DNA from: Cunninghamia lanceolata
Lineage: Eukaryota; Streptophyta; Pinopsida; Cupressales; Cupressaceae
Assembly (NCBI GenBank): GCA_027924645.1
Contig: BSBN01001752.1
Location: 12,418,001-12,482,000 of the forward strand
Length of the DNA stretch: 64,000 nucleotides
Direction of reading: 5' to 3'
Position 1 is the stretch's first letter. Every line of letters starts with the position of its first letter. Below are positions 22,328-34,462 of the stretch, piece after piece. The position numbers and the translations under genes are program-made. The notes under the pieces were generated by a model. That model worked only from the letters and a program-made list of their open reading frames with translations, was not told the origin of the DNA and did not search any database.

Positions 22328-23695
22328 ATGCCACTCCCCCAGCAACCACAACCTTCGCGGGTTAATATTTTGGAATTGAAGGCTCAGATTGAGAAGAGAA
22401 TAGGCCATGAGAGGGCCGAGCGGTATTTTGGGCTTCTGAAGAGGTATTTTTTCGGCCACAAGCTCAACAAGGTTGAGTTTGACAAGCTTTGCAAACCCAC
22501 CATTGGCGCAGAGAACATTAAATTGCATAATCAGATTATTCTATCCATTTTAAAAAATGCATCTCAGAGTAAGGACCCCCCATCTCCAGCTCTGCAGGGC
22601 ACTTCCAGGCCCGTGAAAGGTGTTCGGAAAAAACCTAGTTCCAACTCTTCATCCATCGGGAGTGAAGATGGTTCACTGCAGAATACTTTGTCTCCATCTG
22701 TATCTCCAACTGCTATTCTTCCAGCTCCAAATTCTACAGCTTGGGCCAATGGGGATGTATTTCCTCCGTCACCTCGGAGGGGTAGGTCAAGAACTATTAT
22801 TCCCAAGGGTAGGGATAGACCAAGCCCTCTTGGCCCTCATGGGAAAACAGATCTGAGTGCACCATTGGGAACTGTTAACAATGAAGTGGCAGTCAAAGGT
22901 TCACAAAATGGGGGAGTCAATTCTTGTGATCTGTATAGGCCATTGCATCGCCCTCCTGGTGCAGCCGAGCAGCCTAAGGCTGATAGTAATAATTTTATTC
23001 TGCCTTCTCCAAAGCGACAGCGCATTAAGAGTCCAATTCCACAAGAGCAAGTTTCTGTTGAGGTTGTGACTGTTGAAGATGGAGAAGAAGTTGAACAAGT
23101 GGATGATGACGACAAGTCTACCATCTGGGTTGAAAGTCCACTGCGTGCTCCTTTAGGAGTTCCATTTTGCCCGGGAAGTGTTGGTGCAGCTCGGAGGGCT
23201 TCCTACAACAGCCCATTAAGTTATCTTACACCATCAAGTCATCAGCATGAGGATTTTATTAGTAATGAACAGTTACCAGACAGTGAGACTTTGCAAAAGA
23301 AGATGGAGCAGAGATTATCATCTCAGGGTGTGCAAAGTGTATCCTTAAATTGTGCTAACTTGTTGAATCATGCAGTGGATACCCGCTTGAAAAACTTGAT
23401 CAAGTCTGCCATAGACTTGAGAAGAGCAAGGTCGTGTCATGAGCAAGACAAGCCAGTGCTTTCCAAGCAGAATCCTTGTAAGGTAGGACATGGTGTGAAT
23501 GGGGTCTGGCCTGGTCATTCTATACCAGTCCAAAGCACAGGTATTTCAATGGAATCTGCACAGAAAGTTAGGAATCACCCTCCGATTTCCCTGCAAGAGT
23601 TTAGGGTGGCAATGGAGTTGAACCCTCAGCAGCTTGGGGAAGATTGGCCCTTGCAGCTGGAGAAAATTTGTTTGCGTGTACCTAAGGAGGAATAA
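22328..23695 (+). CDS. ADA1: ADA1/Hfi1-type subunit of the SAGA transcription coactivator
   Basis: 455 codons, uninterrupted, ATG 22328 to TAA 23693-23695. The frame stays open ~70 bp upstream but has no ATG there, so 22328 is the start. Residues ~12-80 match the SAGA-Tad1/Hfi1 domain of plant ADA1: NILELKAQIEKRIG, ERYFGLLKRYF, KVEFDKLC and LHNQIILSILKNA. A long Ser/Pro-rich middle follows with a basic, NLS-like PKRQRIK (~228-234) and an acidic EEVEQVDDDD (~253-262). The C-terminus holds ISLQEFRVAMELNP and LGEDWPLQLEKI (~420-450), also conserved in plant homologues. In yeast and animals Hfi1/TADA1 is a core scaffold of SAGA, which acetylates histone H3 and contacts TBP in the nucleus; the same role is inferred here. 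AATAAA overlaps the stop. Family is sure; expression is not shown. Confidence 0.9.
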   Translation: MPLPQQPQPSRVNILELKAQIEKRIGHERAERYFGLLKRYFFGHKLNKVEFDKLCKPTIGAENIKLHNQIILSILKNASQSKDPPSPALQGTSRPVKGVRKKPSSNSSSIGSEDGSLQNTLSPSVSPTAILPAPNSTAWANGDVFPPSPRRGRSRTIIPKGRDRPSPLGPHGKTDLSAPLGTVNNEVAVKGSQNGGVNSCDLYRPLHRPPGAAEQPKADSNNFILPSPKRQRIKSPIPQEQVSVEVVTVEDGEEVEQVDDDDKSTIWVESPLRAPLGVPFCPGSVGAARRASYNSPLSYLTPSSHQHEDFISNEQLPDSETLQKKMEQRLSSQGVQSVSLNCANLLNHAVDTRLKNLIKSAIDLRRARSCHEQDKPVLSKQNPCKVGHGVNGVWPGHSIPVQSTGISMESAQKVRNHPPISLQEFRVAMELNPQQLGEDWPLQLEKICLRVPKEE

Positions 23696-26600
23696 AAGGT
23701 TCCGAATCTGCTCTCTGGCATATCTTTCTTTTCCTTGAGTCTTCATCTTCACAAAGCAATGCCAAGCTTACATCATTGCAAAAAGAAAAAGAAAAAATAA
23801 TTCTGTCAGCAAAAAGAGAATTTATATTCAGAAAATATCTGTCTCTTCAGTTGGATCAGGAAAGTTGGGTTTTCTTTCTAAATTTGGGTTCAATCTCCTG
23901 GTCAAGTTACAGGCAGAGGATGGAAATGCTGTGTTTCTGCTGGAGGAATTTAAACTGTAAATTACCTGGAAAATGTCTCATATATCTTTACTTGTGGATG
24001 CATTGACAGTTGAGCCAATAGAGGGGAATTTCGAACACTTACCACTCTTAGGAAAAGGAGGAGGTTACTTTTTGTGATCACTTTGGAACTGTCCGGTCAT
24101 TGCCTCAATTCTGGCAATTTTGCTTGCCCCCTTTTTTCAGGAGCATTGCAGAGCAAAGAGCAAACTGACATGGACATTTTTGCATTGAAGTTTTAGATGT
24201 ACAAACTAAATCACTGATGGGGATTATGTGCCATCCTTGGCATTTAGGGTGGTGCAATTAGACATATTGTCAATGTTGAGAACTTGCTTGAGGAACAGGT
24301 TAAAATGGAAAACATACCCTTTCGTATTATGGTTAAACAGCCACATCTAGAAAAATTGTAATGTGAAGCCTCACAATCAGATGAAAATGGCAAAGATTTG
24401 AGTTTGTGGTTTGTAGCATGGTATTCCTTTGCAATCTCAGATCGTGGGATCTATTCCATTATTTGAATTAAATTTACATTGTTTGTACAAAACTGTATCA
24501 CATCAATGGTAAAATTTCTGGTTTTTTTGGCAAAGACTGGACAACATTTTGGCCTTTTGGTCTACTTTTTCCGTTTTCATAGACATGTCCAATTGTTATC
24601 AATGTGCATTCTTGGATCTAAATCCATTGATATGGTTCAAATACAAATTACACTGTATTATCTATTTTGGCTAGCAACATGCTACTTACAACTCTTTAGC
24701 ACCTTTAATGGTTTTAAATTATACTTGCTCCCCATTTCAAAGGCAATGGGTTTTTTTTTCAAACGGAGGTGTTTTTGTCCTCCTTTGCTATATACATGCT
24801 GGTAGAAGTTTTGCCAGGAGCAAACTATTATGCTTGTGTTGTAATTTAGCTATATGAGCTATTCTGTCCTATTCTGGATGCCTATTACTGTCTACACTAC
24901 CTGTATCCGTTTTCCAGAATTTCTTGTGGTAAGAATTTTCTCTAGACATCAATCGGCATGATTTAAATTTATTTGTTTTAGAAATTTCATTTTTTTTTAT
25001 TGATGTAGAATTTGTTTATTACTGTTACTAAGATGAAAAATGTTTTCAGTACAATTTCAAGGAAACAGGTTTCAACCATGCATCGAAGAATTTAGTTAGC
25101 ATTTGCAGCCAGCCACTTCGGTTTATCTCTGTGGACTAGTTGGGGAAAAGGACATGGCAGCTGAAGTTTTATGCTTTGCATTTTTGCTGTGGAATTAATT
25201 ATTGTGTTCAGTCAAGTCAAATGGATCTTTTATAGGTATTCAATTTCCAACTACTTGGATTTAATTTGTTCTGTTATTTCGATTTTTAGATGAATATTTT
25301 AAGCTGCAAACTATAATGTTATCAATGCAGAATTTGCAGGATATTGTTGGGTTGGCCATGTTTTCTTGGTTTTAGTATCGGCCAGGAGAGCCCGTTAGAA
25401 AAGCTCTCTCTTGTGGTCAGAATTCTGACTTTTAATTTTGACTTCAGGGTTTAGAGTTATCCATATCCTTGAAGCTGATTGTAGGTTTATTTAGGGTTCA
25501 TGGTCTACATAATATTTTTTGTGCTTTCTAGATTTTAAGTTGCATTACTCTGTGATTACATGCAAATTAAATATCGATGGCTGTTTTGTAGGAGGAATAG
25601 ACAATAATGAATTTATGTTCATTAAATCTTTTTCACCCTGTTAGCATTAAATTGTTACTTCTTTATGTTACGTGTGATTGTATTTCATAGTTTATGTTTC
25701 TTGGGCATTGGCTAGTTGTCTGCCTGCCTAACGTTTTTCTGGATTTAAAATACATATAATGCCCAAAGTTGATTTATTAAATTATTTGTCATAATGTGGA
25801 TCTCAAAACATTTTCAAAAAATATAGAAGTGCTGACTCTTTCCTTCAAAATGTTACCTTGACAAGGTTTGTGTTAAAAACATGATGGAGTGTTTTTCAAC
25901 AGCGACTAAGATAAATTCTCCACTTTGTTTTTAGCTTCCAACCAATACGCAGTGAACTCCTGAGGATCTCATTCGTGCACATTCTGCATTATATCCTGCA
26001 ACTGATTTAGCTTCTGCTTCTAAGAGATCAAAAGGAGCTCAACAAGTTCTCTCTTTGCATGAGAGTGCATAAACAGATTTCATACAGTTCAGATACTGCG
26101 GGCCTTTGGCAGTCTTTCTGTATAGAGTTTGACCCAGCTGCCTGATGGTGCATCAGAGATTGGTATACGTCACAGTTGGGCCACACCTCTGATAAATGGT
26201 ATACTAGCTAACAAACTTGGATATTCTAAAATGTTCATTCTTTTAGAAGGATTTATATATTAGCATTTAGAACAGGTGAAGGAACTATTCGAATACTGTA
26301 TATAATGTGGGCATATGTGTTGACATTGAGATATGCATACATTCAGTGTGGAAGCTAAAGATTTTATGAATATTACATTGCAGCAATTGTTTCCAGCGAA
26401 TCTTTATCCAAATCATACAATGATCTGTAATTGGGGATATTCTGATTATTTTCATGCATAATGTTTTCTTTGAGTACGGTTGTATCAGTTGTATTGATGC
26501 TCTTAGATACTTGTATTGATTATTGATTTGAGGTTGATTTTTTTTTTTTTTTCATTGATAGCATATAAAGTTGCTAATTTTTACTCTGCAACACATGGGT

Positions 26601-27689
26601 TTGCTTGCAAATAATGGTTTACATAGATGTGTGTTGGATTGTTTTGAGGAAAGGTGTGCATGTGCTCCCTTTTCATATGCTTGCACTTGCTTTGTTTATT
26701 CATAAGATTGACATGTAAGAGACCATTAAACTCGTCTGCACTAGATAAAGGCCCTAACTTATTAGTCCGAATTCTGTGTCATTTGAACATAACCTCATAT
26801 TTATAATGGAGTTGCAACTAACTAAATGTACTCGTCGGCTAGGGCCAATATATTTTGATTATATGATTGTGTCATATCCCACCTTGAATTGCACGGATTA
26901 TGTTAGTGACTTTTTGGATGACTAAACTAGTAAACATTATTAACTCTTTGCATCATAGTATTTTCTGCCAGTATTTCCAAATTTCAACTCAGTGTAGGTT
27001 CAATGTTTATTCATGCTCATAATTTAAAATATTTTGGCTTCAAGACTTGCTATGGGAGCTTCATCTCTGTAGAGATCTATGACTGCATCTGGGCAACCAG
27101 GTTGCTCACAATTTATTTTACATAGTTGTGCGATGTATAAAATGGACAGTGGGATTGAGAAGATAAATTAAGTGGATGCAATCGATAGAAACAACATAAC
27201 TGCTATTCTATCTAAAATCTAATTGCCAATTTCTTGCATCACATTTGTATACTGTGGATAGAAAACCAATACAGCTAATCACTCACCCCACATAGAGTAT
27301 TATAATTTTTTTTGGATATACATCGAGCATGATCATTCAAATTTGGTATTTAGAGTTTTGAAGTTTTCCTTGTTAGGGGTTACGCGGCATGTCGTTCTAT
27401 AAAACCTGTTAAATCTGTAGTAATCAAATTGTATCTTAGAGTTTTGAGATTTTTTTTTATAATAGTTGGTAAAGCTTTTGAATTTAAAATATTAAATGTT
27501 ATAGTTGTTGAATTTCAAATCTTGAACCTACAAATAATTGATAGCTGGGTTGGTAAAGCACTTAGATGGGTATTTGGGAAGCCTTGAGTTGAAGTTGAAA
27601 TGTCAACCTTACATAAAGAATTGATAGCTCAATTTTAGTCTAAATGAAACGGTTACCATTATCCACAAATCTAAATGCATAATGGAACA
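23696..27689. other. ADA1 3' flank and long intergenic stretch
   Basis: No gene is recognised in ~4 kb. The T-rich sequence to ~24480 could be 3' untranslated. A lone 38-codon frame at 25956-26072, preceded by a fair splice acceptor and ending in TAA, is the only coding-like island (see findings). The rest looks like ordinary single-copy intergenic DNA. Confidence 0.45.
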
Positions 27690-28375
27690 ACCAGGAAATA
27701 AACACCAGCTACATAATGTACTGACTAGGAAACAAACAGTAAATTGAAATACATGTTTAGGAGATAAACACCATGATCTAGGTTGTGGGTAGGAAATAAA
27801 TACCATAATCATGATACAAAGGAAAGCCAAAATAGATTTGCTATAGGAAATAACCACCATAATTTAGTTTCATGGTGATACATTTTCAATCGGTTAGGAA
27901 ATAAACACCTAATCCAAAAAAATGAGGTGGTCAAAATGGATTAGCTAGGAAATAAACACCATAATATAGATACATGGAATAAAACACTATAACATTATTA
28001 TTTTAATTAGTCCTTCGGAAATTTTTAGTCTAGTCTGAGTCAGTAGGTGAAGCTACAAATAGGGGACTTCAATCTCTATCACGAATACACCCTATAAAGG
28101 TATAGGGGCACAAGGCCCATGAGCTCAATGATCGAACTTGTGAGTTCAACGACCCAATAGGGGCACAAAGCTCACAAGCTCAATGGCCTAGCGGTGGTTT
28201 GAACCTTGGTGGCAACATCAACAATGCCAAATCTTAACTAATACACTATAACATTAATGGTTACAACAACACTATTACATGGAAATAAACACCATAATTT
28301 AGATAAGTACAAAATAAACACCATAATCAAAATATATGTATAGGAAATAAACACTTTAATCTTGATTTTGTAACT
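27690..28375 (+). repeat. Minisatellite of the word (t)aggaaataaacaccataat
   Basis: Copies or close variants start at 27693, 27726, 27758, 27790, 27844, 27894, 27956, ~28281, ~28311 and ~28351. The first four are 32-33 bp apart; later gaps are 50-62 bp. A ~240-bp unrelated piece (28030-28260) interrupts the series. The minus-strand ORF 27609-27860 comes from the repeat. Confidence 0.8.
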
Positions 28376-29576
28376 TATAATTGCAATTTCTTATGTGTTG
28401 GAAGTAGAGTGGCGAAATCTAAACAAGGTTGCTCTTCAAATTTGGTGGATTGAGGTCAATCCTAAGTGTTGCAAGTTCAATCTTGAGTGTCCTAGATCTA
28501 AACTTCCATGCAGATCTAAACTTACAGGATGTTGCAATAATGGATTTCTAACTTTTGCCTTCCTTGTAGCTAAATATGTCAAGGCAGTGTTTACAAACAC
28601 CTTTGAGGAGATTATCAAATTGCTAGGGTCAAGTTCTGTTAGATCAACTCTATGAATAGATTGGTTTGATGGTGTTGAGCAAATAATCATAGACAACATG
28701 CACAAATGCATTGATAGTCTATGCTTTTGATGCTGATTATGATTCTTTTCTCCCTTAGAAAACAAAGTGTGCTCTATGATATTTCCTTGCTCTCGCATAC
28801 AAATTAATTGCCCATTGAATGTCTTTAAATACCAAGATATAATGTCCCCAACCAAATATTTTCTAAATATTTTCATATCTGAAATGATCTTAGCAAAATT
28901 TAACATAATGTATATACTAAATGTAATGCCCACGCGTATATCACATACCACACATACGAAGCTAATTTTTCTTTTTCTAAAAAGAACATTACCAAGGATT
29001 AAAGAACAATTAAATGACTATAATCAAATTAATAAGGAACTTTAAATGCAACTCATAACTTATTCATTCATTCCATAGGTAATTTTAATGACATTAAATT
29101 GTCCAATACTTCAATTGATATGGTATGATAAATTTTCTAATAAATTTAATACAATCATCTTGTCTATAATTTCTTTTGAGAACCTAAATAATTAGTTTAG
29201 ATATAAAATAATATAGATAAAAAAGTAATGAGTTTATTATGAAACTTTTAAATTATATCGTAGTTGGACAAAAACATAACTTCTCCTATGCTTAAAAGAA
29301 ACTATAAAAGTAAATTACTAACTTAATTTTAAAAAAATTAGTTGAACTAAATAATAAAAATAAATAACCTATATGTAAAAATGATTTCAAATATAATGAA
29401 GTTAATTTGAATGGTAAGATTTAAAATGATACAACTAATACATGTCATACTATTATTTACTCCAACATTATTTCTTAAACAAGACATAACTAAATTTTAT
29501 TAAAACATTATGGAAATTCTATGAGAAAAATTAGAACTTTACTCAACATAACAACAGTTTCGTTGATCAAGATCAA
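28376..29576. other. Intergenic DNA with an unsupported 171-codon minus-strand ORF
   Basis: The minus-strand ORF 28436-28951 shows no family motif, and an 86-codon ORF overlaps it on the other strand (28395-28655). From 28960 to 29576 the DNA is very AT-rich with no gene. It ends sharply where GC-rich LINE sequence begins. Confidence 0.4.
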
Positions 29577-30680
29577 GTCTTCGTTGGGTGGGGGGCGGTC
29601 TGGTGGTGTGGACACCTCTGTTTTGGCCGCGGTTGGTGTTGTGGTTGAGCCGGTTGAGCTGGGGCCTGGCCCCGTGATCGCAGGTCCCGGGGGCTTTTCG
29701 CTCACAAATCTGGGTTCTGATTCTAGTGTGGGTGCCAATGGTTTTTCTACTGAGGTTAATGCTGCTGGTACGCCTACGGTGGGGCTTCGGGCCCCAGGAG
29801 GCCCTAGGAAGACTTTTTCTGCTATTATTGCCGGACCTAGTGCTCGGACCTCTTCCAGGCCCAATTCTCGGCAGATCCCTTGCGCCCGTGAGTTGCCTAT
29901 TATGGTTTGTGGCTCGGAGGTTGTTGAGAACGAAGAATTTTATCGTAACATAGGTGTCATTTGCAGATTTAATGGTTTCTGGCCCTCCTTGCCCAAACTT
30001 CATAATTGGATCTTGGAGTCTTGGAAGCCACTAGTTGAGGGTAAGATCGAGTTGTTTCCCTGTGCAAGGGGGTTTTTTATACTGACATTTGACTCTTCTG
30101 AGCAGAGAAACTTAGTTCTCGATGGCAGGGTTTGGTTGTGGGGGGAGCATTCCCTCTCCATCAAGCCTTGGACTCTCTCCTTCAATCCCCTTACGGAGCC
30201 GCTCAACATTAGACCTGTTTGGGTCCGTCTCCTTGATCTCCCTCTCCAGTTTTGGGAGGATTCTTGCTACGAGGGCATAGGCAATGCCATTAGTCGTTTC
30301 CTCAAGGTTGATTCTACAACCTCCTTTATGGGACACTCCACTGTAGCGCGCATGCTTGTGGATATTAACATTCCTAAACCCCTTCATGGGGACGTGGTCT
30401 TGATGGTAGGGGAGAGGCCCTGGAAACAACTGTTGGATTATGAGGGTATTCCTTTTCGATGTAGAAGGTGTTTTGCCATAGGTCATCTGGTCATTGGTTG
30501 TCCCCTCTTGTGCCGCAAGGGTGATGCTACTTGGTGGAAAGATTCTCTTCTGGATCACCTAACTATCAGTGCTTCAGAGCATGCGGCCCGTCTCAGGGGG
30601 ATGGTTCATCTGGGGATGTTAACCCTTTGGTGACTACTACTGAGGGTGTGGAGTCGGTCGTTGTTGCGGTCCCCTCTCAT
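29577..30680 (+). pseudogene. LINE ORF1, left part: DUF4283 and zinc knuckle
   Basis: The frame is open from 29521 to 30633 (370 codons), but the LINE-like composition starts near 29577, so the ATG at 29521 may be chance. Order: a Gly/Pro/Val-rich N-terminal part, a DUF4283 region (~29930-30400) including NIGVICRFNGFWPSL, FDSSEQRNLVLDGRVW and RPVWVRLLDLPLQFW, then an intact knuckle C-x2-C-x4-H-x4-C at 30460-30501 (CRRCFAIGHLVIGC). A one-base shift at the G5 run near 30597 moves the frame to one that stays open to the insertion at 30680. ORF1 would bind element RNA as a chaperone. Confidence 0.82.
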
Positions 30681-33600
30681 TGTCACGTCTCAAACTTTGA
30701 TACATTCTAAACTTACTATATTTGGAGCTATTTTATGAATAATTGAGTGTGGAGTAAATAAATATTATTTTATTTTGAAAAGATGAGATAAGTGAATATT
30801 ATTTTATTTGAAAGGGTGAAATATAGTGAATATTATTTTATTTTGAAATAATGAAATATAATGCTTTGGCTATGCTTTGGCTATTTGGACACTAACCTAT
30901 TAATGGAAAATTTGAGTTTCATGAGTTGTAGGTTGTAGAAGACAAGGGTGTGGTTAAGGTAGAGGTGGTTAGATACCTGGCAGGGTTAGGATGGAGTGGT
31001 CTCTCTCTCACACACCGACACTTAGATGTCATATAGATGCATTAGCATTGCATAAATTAATTTTATTAATATATTGCCTTCTTATTTTACTAGAAAAGAA
31101 AATCATTTTATGTTTTATAGTTGTTATTTAATTAATTAATATTAAAAAAATTCTAGGTGAAATAAAAAGTTAGTTATATATATATATTGAAATTGTATTT
31201 GAGGGAAATAATTATATTTTATTAATTATTATTTTAGAAATAATTGTGTGGCAAATTTATTTATTAAAATTACTTTTGGTTATTAAATTATGCCTTTTCA
31301 AAATTAGAAGTATTATTTATAATTATGTTTCAAAATTTAGTAATAAAATAAAAATTAGTCATTAAATAATGTTTTTTCAAAAAATTAGAAATAAGTGTTT
31401 TATTTGCTAAATTAGAAATAAATTTTAGAAAAAAGAAAACAACAAAAGATAGAAACAAATAGAAAATTAGAAAAAGACTCAAAATTAGAAAAAGACAAAA
31501 ACAAAACAAAAATTAGAAACTGGGATAAGATAGAAAGAAATTTGAGAAGGAAAGAATGTATTTTAAAAGAGAAAACTCTCTCATTCTCTCAACACACAAG
31601 ATTCATTATTTTTTTTCCAACATTTATTCTAAAGAACAAGAGCATAGGCAAAAGATTGGAGATTTTGGCAAGGAAGCAAAGGAGGAATAGACAGAAAGAG
31701 AAAAGACCCAGACAAGAACGAATCATCGGGAAGCAAATATAATGAGTTTTTAATCAATCATAAATGTCATATTTAAAATATAGTACCCTCTAAGACTGTA
31801 TGGCTAAATGATATCAATGTATTTGATTGATCAATTGTAGTTATTATTGCAATTTGCAGCACTATCATTATTATTATTTCCTTATTCATAATTGTTTGAA
31901 TATCGTAATACTATTATAGTACTATAGATTTCGTAACCTTACTGTAGTATATCTGTATTTTATGATGCGTGTATTATAGAAAATATGATAGTATCACATG
32001 TATTTTATTACTGTATATTATATAATTGAAATTATATATATTAAATTGTATATATAAATAACAAAAATATATGATATTGTTGTTTATATTCTTATTACTG
32101 TATATGTTGGAAAAATTCTAGCGAACAATGTTTTTGTTTTGGCAAAAATTTTAGAACAGAAAAGAAAAGAAAAAAAAGGCATTTTTGAAAACAAGTCAAG
32201 AATAGTCATAGTAAAATAGCGATAACTCTGTCATTTTTCAACAAAATTTAAAACTGTAAAATGTTCTAGAAAAGTGTGAAAGGAAGAACAAAACCCAGAA
32301 AGGATTTTAGGATATTTACAGTATTTAGTGAGCAATTTAGAAAAAGATGGACGTGATGTATGTTTTGGACGTGATTTCAGATTACACCAGAAAATATGCA
32401 AACCAGAATAACGAACTTGTGAGCAAATGCTATTTTTTGATAAAACTCATTGTTAGTAATTTCTAGCATAATATGGAATTCTTTCTCAAACTTGATGCCT
32501 GGGAAGGAATTTCTATTTTATTTCCATTTAAAACCGTTACAAATAGGAAGAAGATATTTGTATTTATATATTTTTGCATTTCTCTTTTCTACATATTTAA
32601 CAAAACAAGTAATTATCTTTAACTTATAATGATTATGGAAGGAATTATAATTTCATAGTAATGTGAAGAAGAACCAGTAAAATTGATATATAAATGTTTA
32701 TATTATTTTTTTTCTATAGTTGGATTAGTGAGCATATTAAACTCTTATATATACATATATATCAGATTTTAATGAATAACGGTCAAAGATAGAAAATATA
32801 TAGATATTATAAGGGTTTTTGTTCCATTATCAACACGAAAACATCTTTGTGTAAAATATACCAGAAATTTAGAAATGAAATAAACCGCATGAGGAAATTA
32901 GTAGATTCATTTTGTTTCATATAGGTATTTTTTATCCCAAACTTTAGTAAATGACGTTTCTCTTTGATTGGATCATTGTTTATCACTGGGAATAGACCAA
33001 AAACATGCAAACTAGAAAATGATGTAATTTTGAGTAAATCCTTTTATTTTCTAAAAAGGACATTGTTAGCAAACACTTTTAACTAAAACAAACAACTCGT
33101 TTGGATTTGGTGAAAGATTATATTTATTCTTTTGTGTAATTACTTCCGGGACAGGATGTCGAATGTGGGCTCCCAGAGACAGTAATTTACTTTTTCTAAA
33201 TTACCAATTTTATTTATTAGAGCTTGGCCAAGATGTTGTACCATTGAAAAAGATGGATTAGAAAAGCCTAGATTATATGTTATATGTCTCTGCCACATCC
33301 TGCTTGCGAGAGTTATGTCATTCTAGCTTAGTTTAGGAATGCATACAAGTAACAGGCACGCATCGAGAGATTTCCTCCTGCCTTTATCGTTCCAGGTTGC
33401 TAGGCTCCTCATGCAGGGTCGGTGCTTTCTTTGAGTTAGGAAGAAACCCGAGGAAGTCCAGTAGTTTGTGGTTGGGTGGAAAAAGTGCCTTAACCACACT
33501 CTTAGCCTCGACTTGCGAAAGACCAGTGGGTCATAGCGGTCCAGGATAGAGATTCTTATGCTATATGAATCATTATGGATGTATATATGTTCCTTTGTAT

Positions 33601-33902
33601 TATTCTTGGTATGGCTTGCTTAGCCAATCTAAAAATTGTATGAATAATTCATTGAAGTAACCGAAGTAGTAGATGTAACATTTTGTAATTGTAACATTGA
33701 AATAGATGTAATGTAACACCCTTTGTGGTGTATGTAAATGTAACACTCTTTTAGTGTATGAAATTGTATTTCTTTATTGGAAACTTGCCATTGTTGTGCA
33801 ACTATGAATATTTTGATTAATAAATGAATCACTTTCCTTATTTGGAAAGAGAATTGCTTTTTGGAATACTATTTTTAGTATGTGAGATTTTTGCACCTTA
33901 CA
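30681..33902 (+). mobile_element. Solo LTR A (3222 bp), TSD CTCAT
   Basis: It starts TGTCACGTCT and ends CCTTACA, flanked by CTCAT at 30676-30680 and 33903-33907. No primer site, internal domain or second LTR is seen, so it is probably left by LTR-LTR recombination. Blocks collinear with 37563-41517 mark the same family, for example caggatgtcgaatgtggg at 33155 against ctaggatgccgaatgtgg at ~40689, and ggttgggtggaaaa at ~33471 against ~41008. Open frames inside are short and unsupported. Confidence 0.88.
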
Positions 33903-33907
33903 CTCAT

Positions 33908-34253
33908 TCTCTTGACTCTTCTGATTACACTCATTCTCTTGACTCTTCTGACCACTTAGTTGTTCGTCTATCGGCTCCTCCTCTTTTGAGTAGGCTTGTC
34001 TCTTCAATTCTTGATTCTTCTGCTCTAGTTTTGTCCTCTTTGGGCTCGGCTTCCCTTCGTGGGGCTCTGTTGGTGTCTATTGGGGTTCATCGTGAACCCT
34101 CGCTTGTGGCTTCGGAGGAGGTTCCCCTCTCTCTTTGAGCTATTGATCCTAGTTCTGAGCCCTCTTGGATAGTGGTTCAACGTAGGAAGAAAGGTCCTTT
34201 GTCCTCTGGTGGTAAGGGTGTTAGGGTGTCTAGATCAGGATCTGACATCGCGT
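33908..34253 (+). pseudogene. LINE ORF1, right part
   Basis: Directly after the TSD the ORF1 frame continues in phase (SLDSSDYTHSLDSSD, a doubled 8-codon unit), then a Ser/Leu-rich stretch, an in-frame TGA at 34136-34138 and a basic end (WIVVQRRKKGPLSSGGKG, ~34167-34220). It stops at TAG ~34253. The basic tail is like the ends of other plant L1 ORF1 proteins (family knowledge, approximate). Confidence 0.7.
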
Positions 34254-34462
34254 AGATCCTTGTTGTTCTTTGGCCAGGCTATTGTGCCTGTGCTGTCAAT
34301 CTGTTGTTTCTGATCTACTGTTTCTGGGATCAAGTTCTCTTGGCTTTTTCCCCTGTTCTTCTACCCTTGTGGCCTTGTTTGTTGCCCCTTATTTTGTTCT
34401 TGGGCTATTTTGTAATAGGGTTTGGCTCCCTTGCTTAGCCACTTATCTTAATAAAAAAAAAA

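Larger units (their letters stand above)
29577..34462 (+). mobile_element. LINE (L1-type) derivative with ORF1 only, split by a solo LTR
   Basis: GC-rich, sharply set off from AT-rich flanks. It encodes a plant L1-type ORF1 (DUF4283 plus CCHC knuckle) followed directly by ~200 bp of 3' sequence and an A10 tail (34453-34462). No endonuclease or reverse transcriptase ORF2 is present, so it is internally deleted or a non-autonomous form. A 3222-bp solo LTR with TSD CTCAT sits inside. No clear TSD for the LINE itself was found. Confidence 0.8.

Noticed and set aside
28030..28260. tRNA- or SINE-like piece (ggttt-gaa-cc words)
   Set aside because: No A-box/B-box pair at correct distance and no cloverleaf could be drawn.
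27690..28375. CRISPR-like array
   Set aside because: Regular ~20-bp repeats with 12-40 bp gaps look superficially similar, but the spacing is irregular, the repeats are degenerate, and the DNA is plant nuclear.
28436..28951. 171-codon minus-strand ORF
   Set aside because: No motif, low-complexity second half, a competing ORF on the other strand, and AT-rich surroundings. Length alone is not enough.
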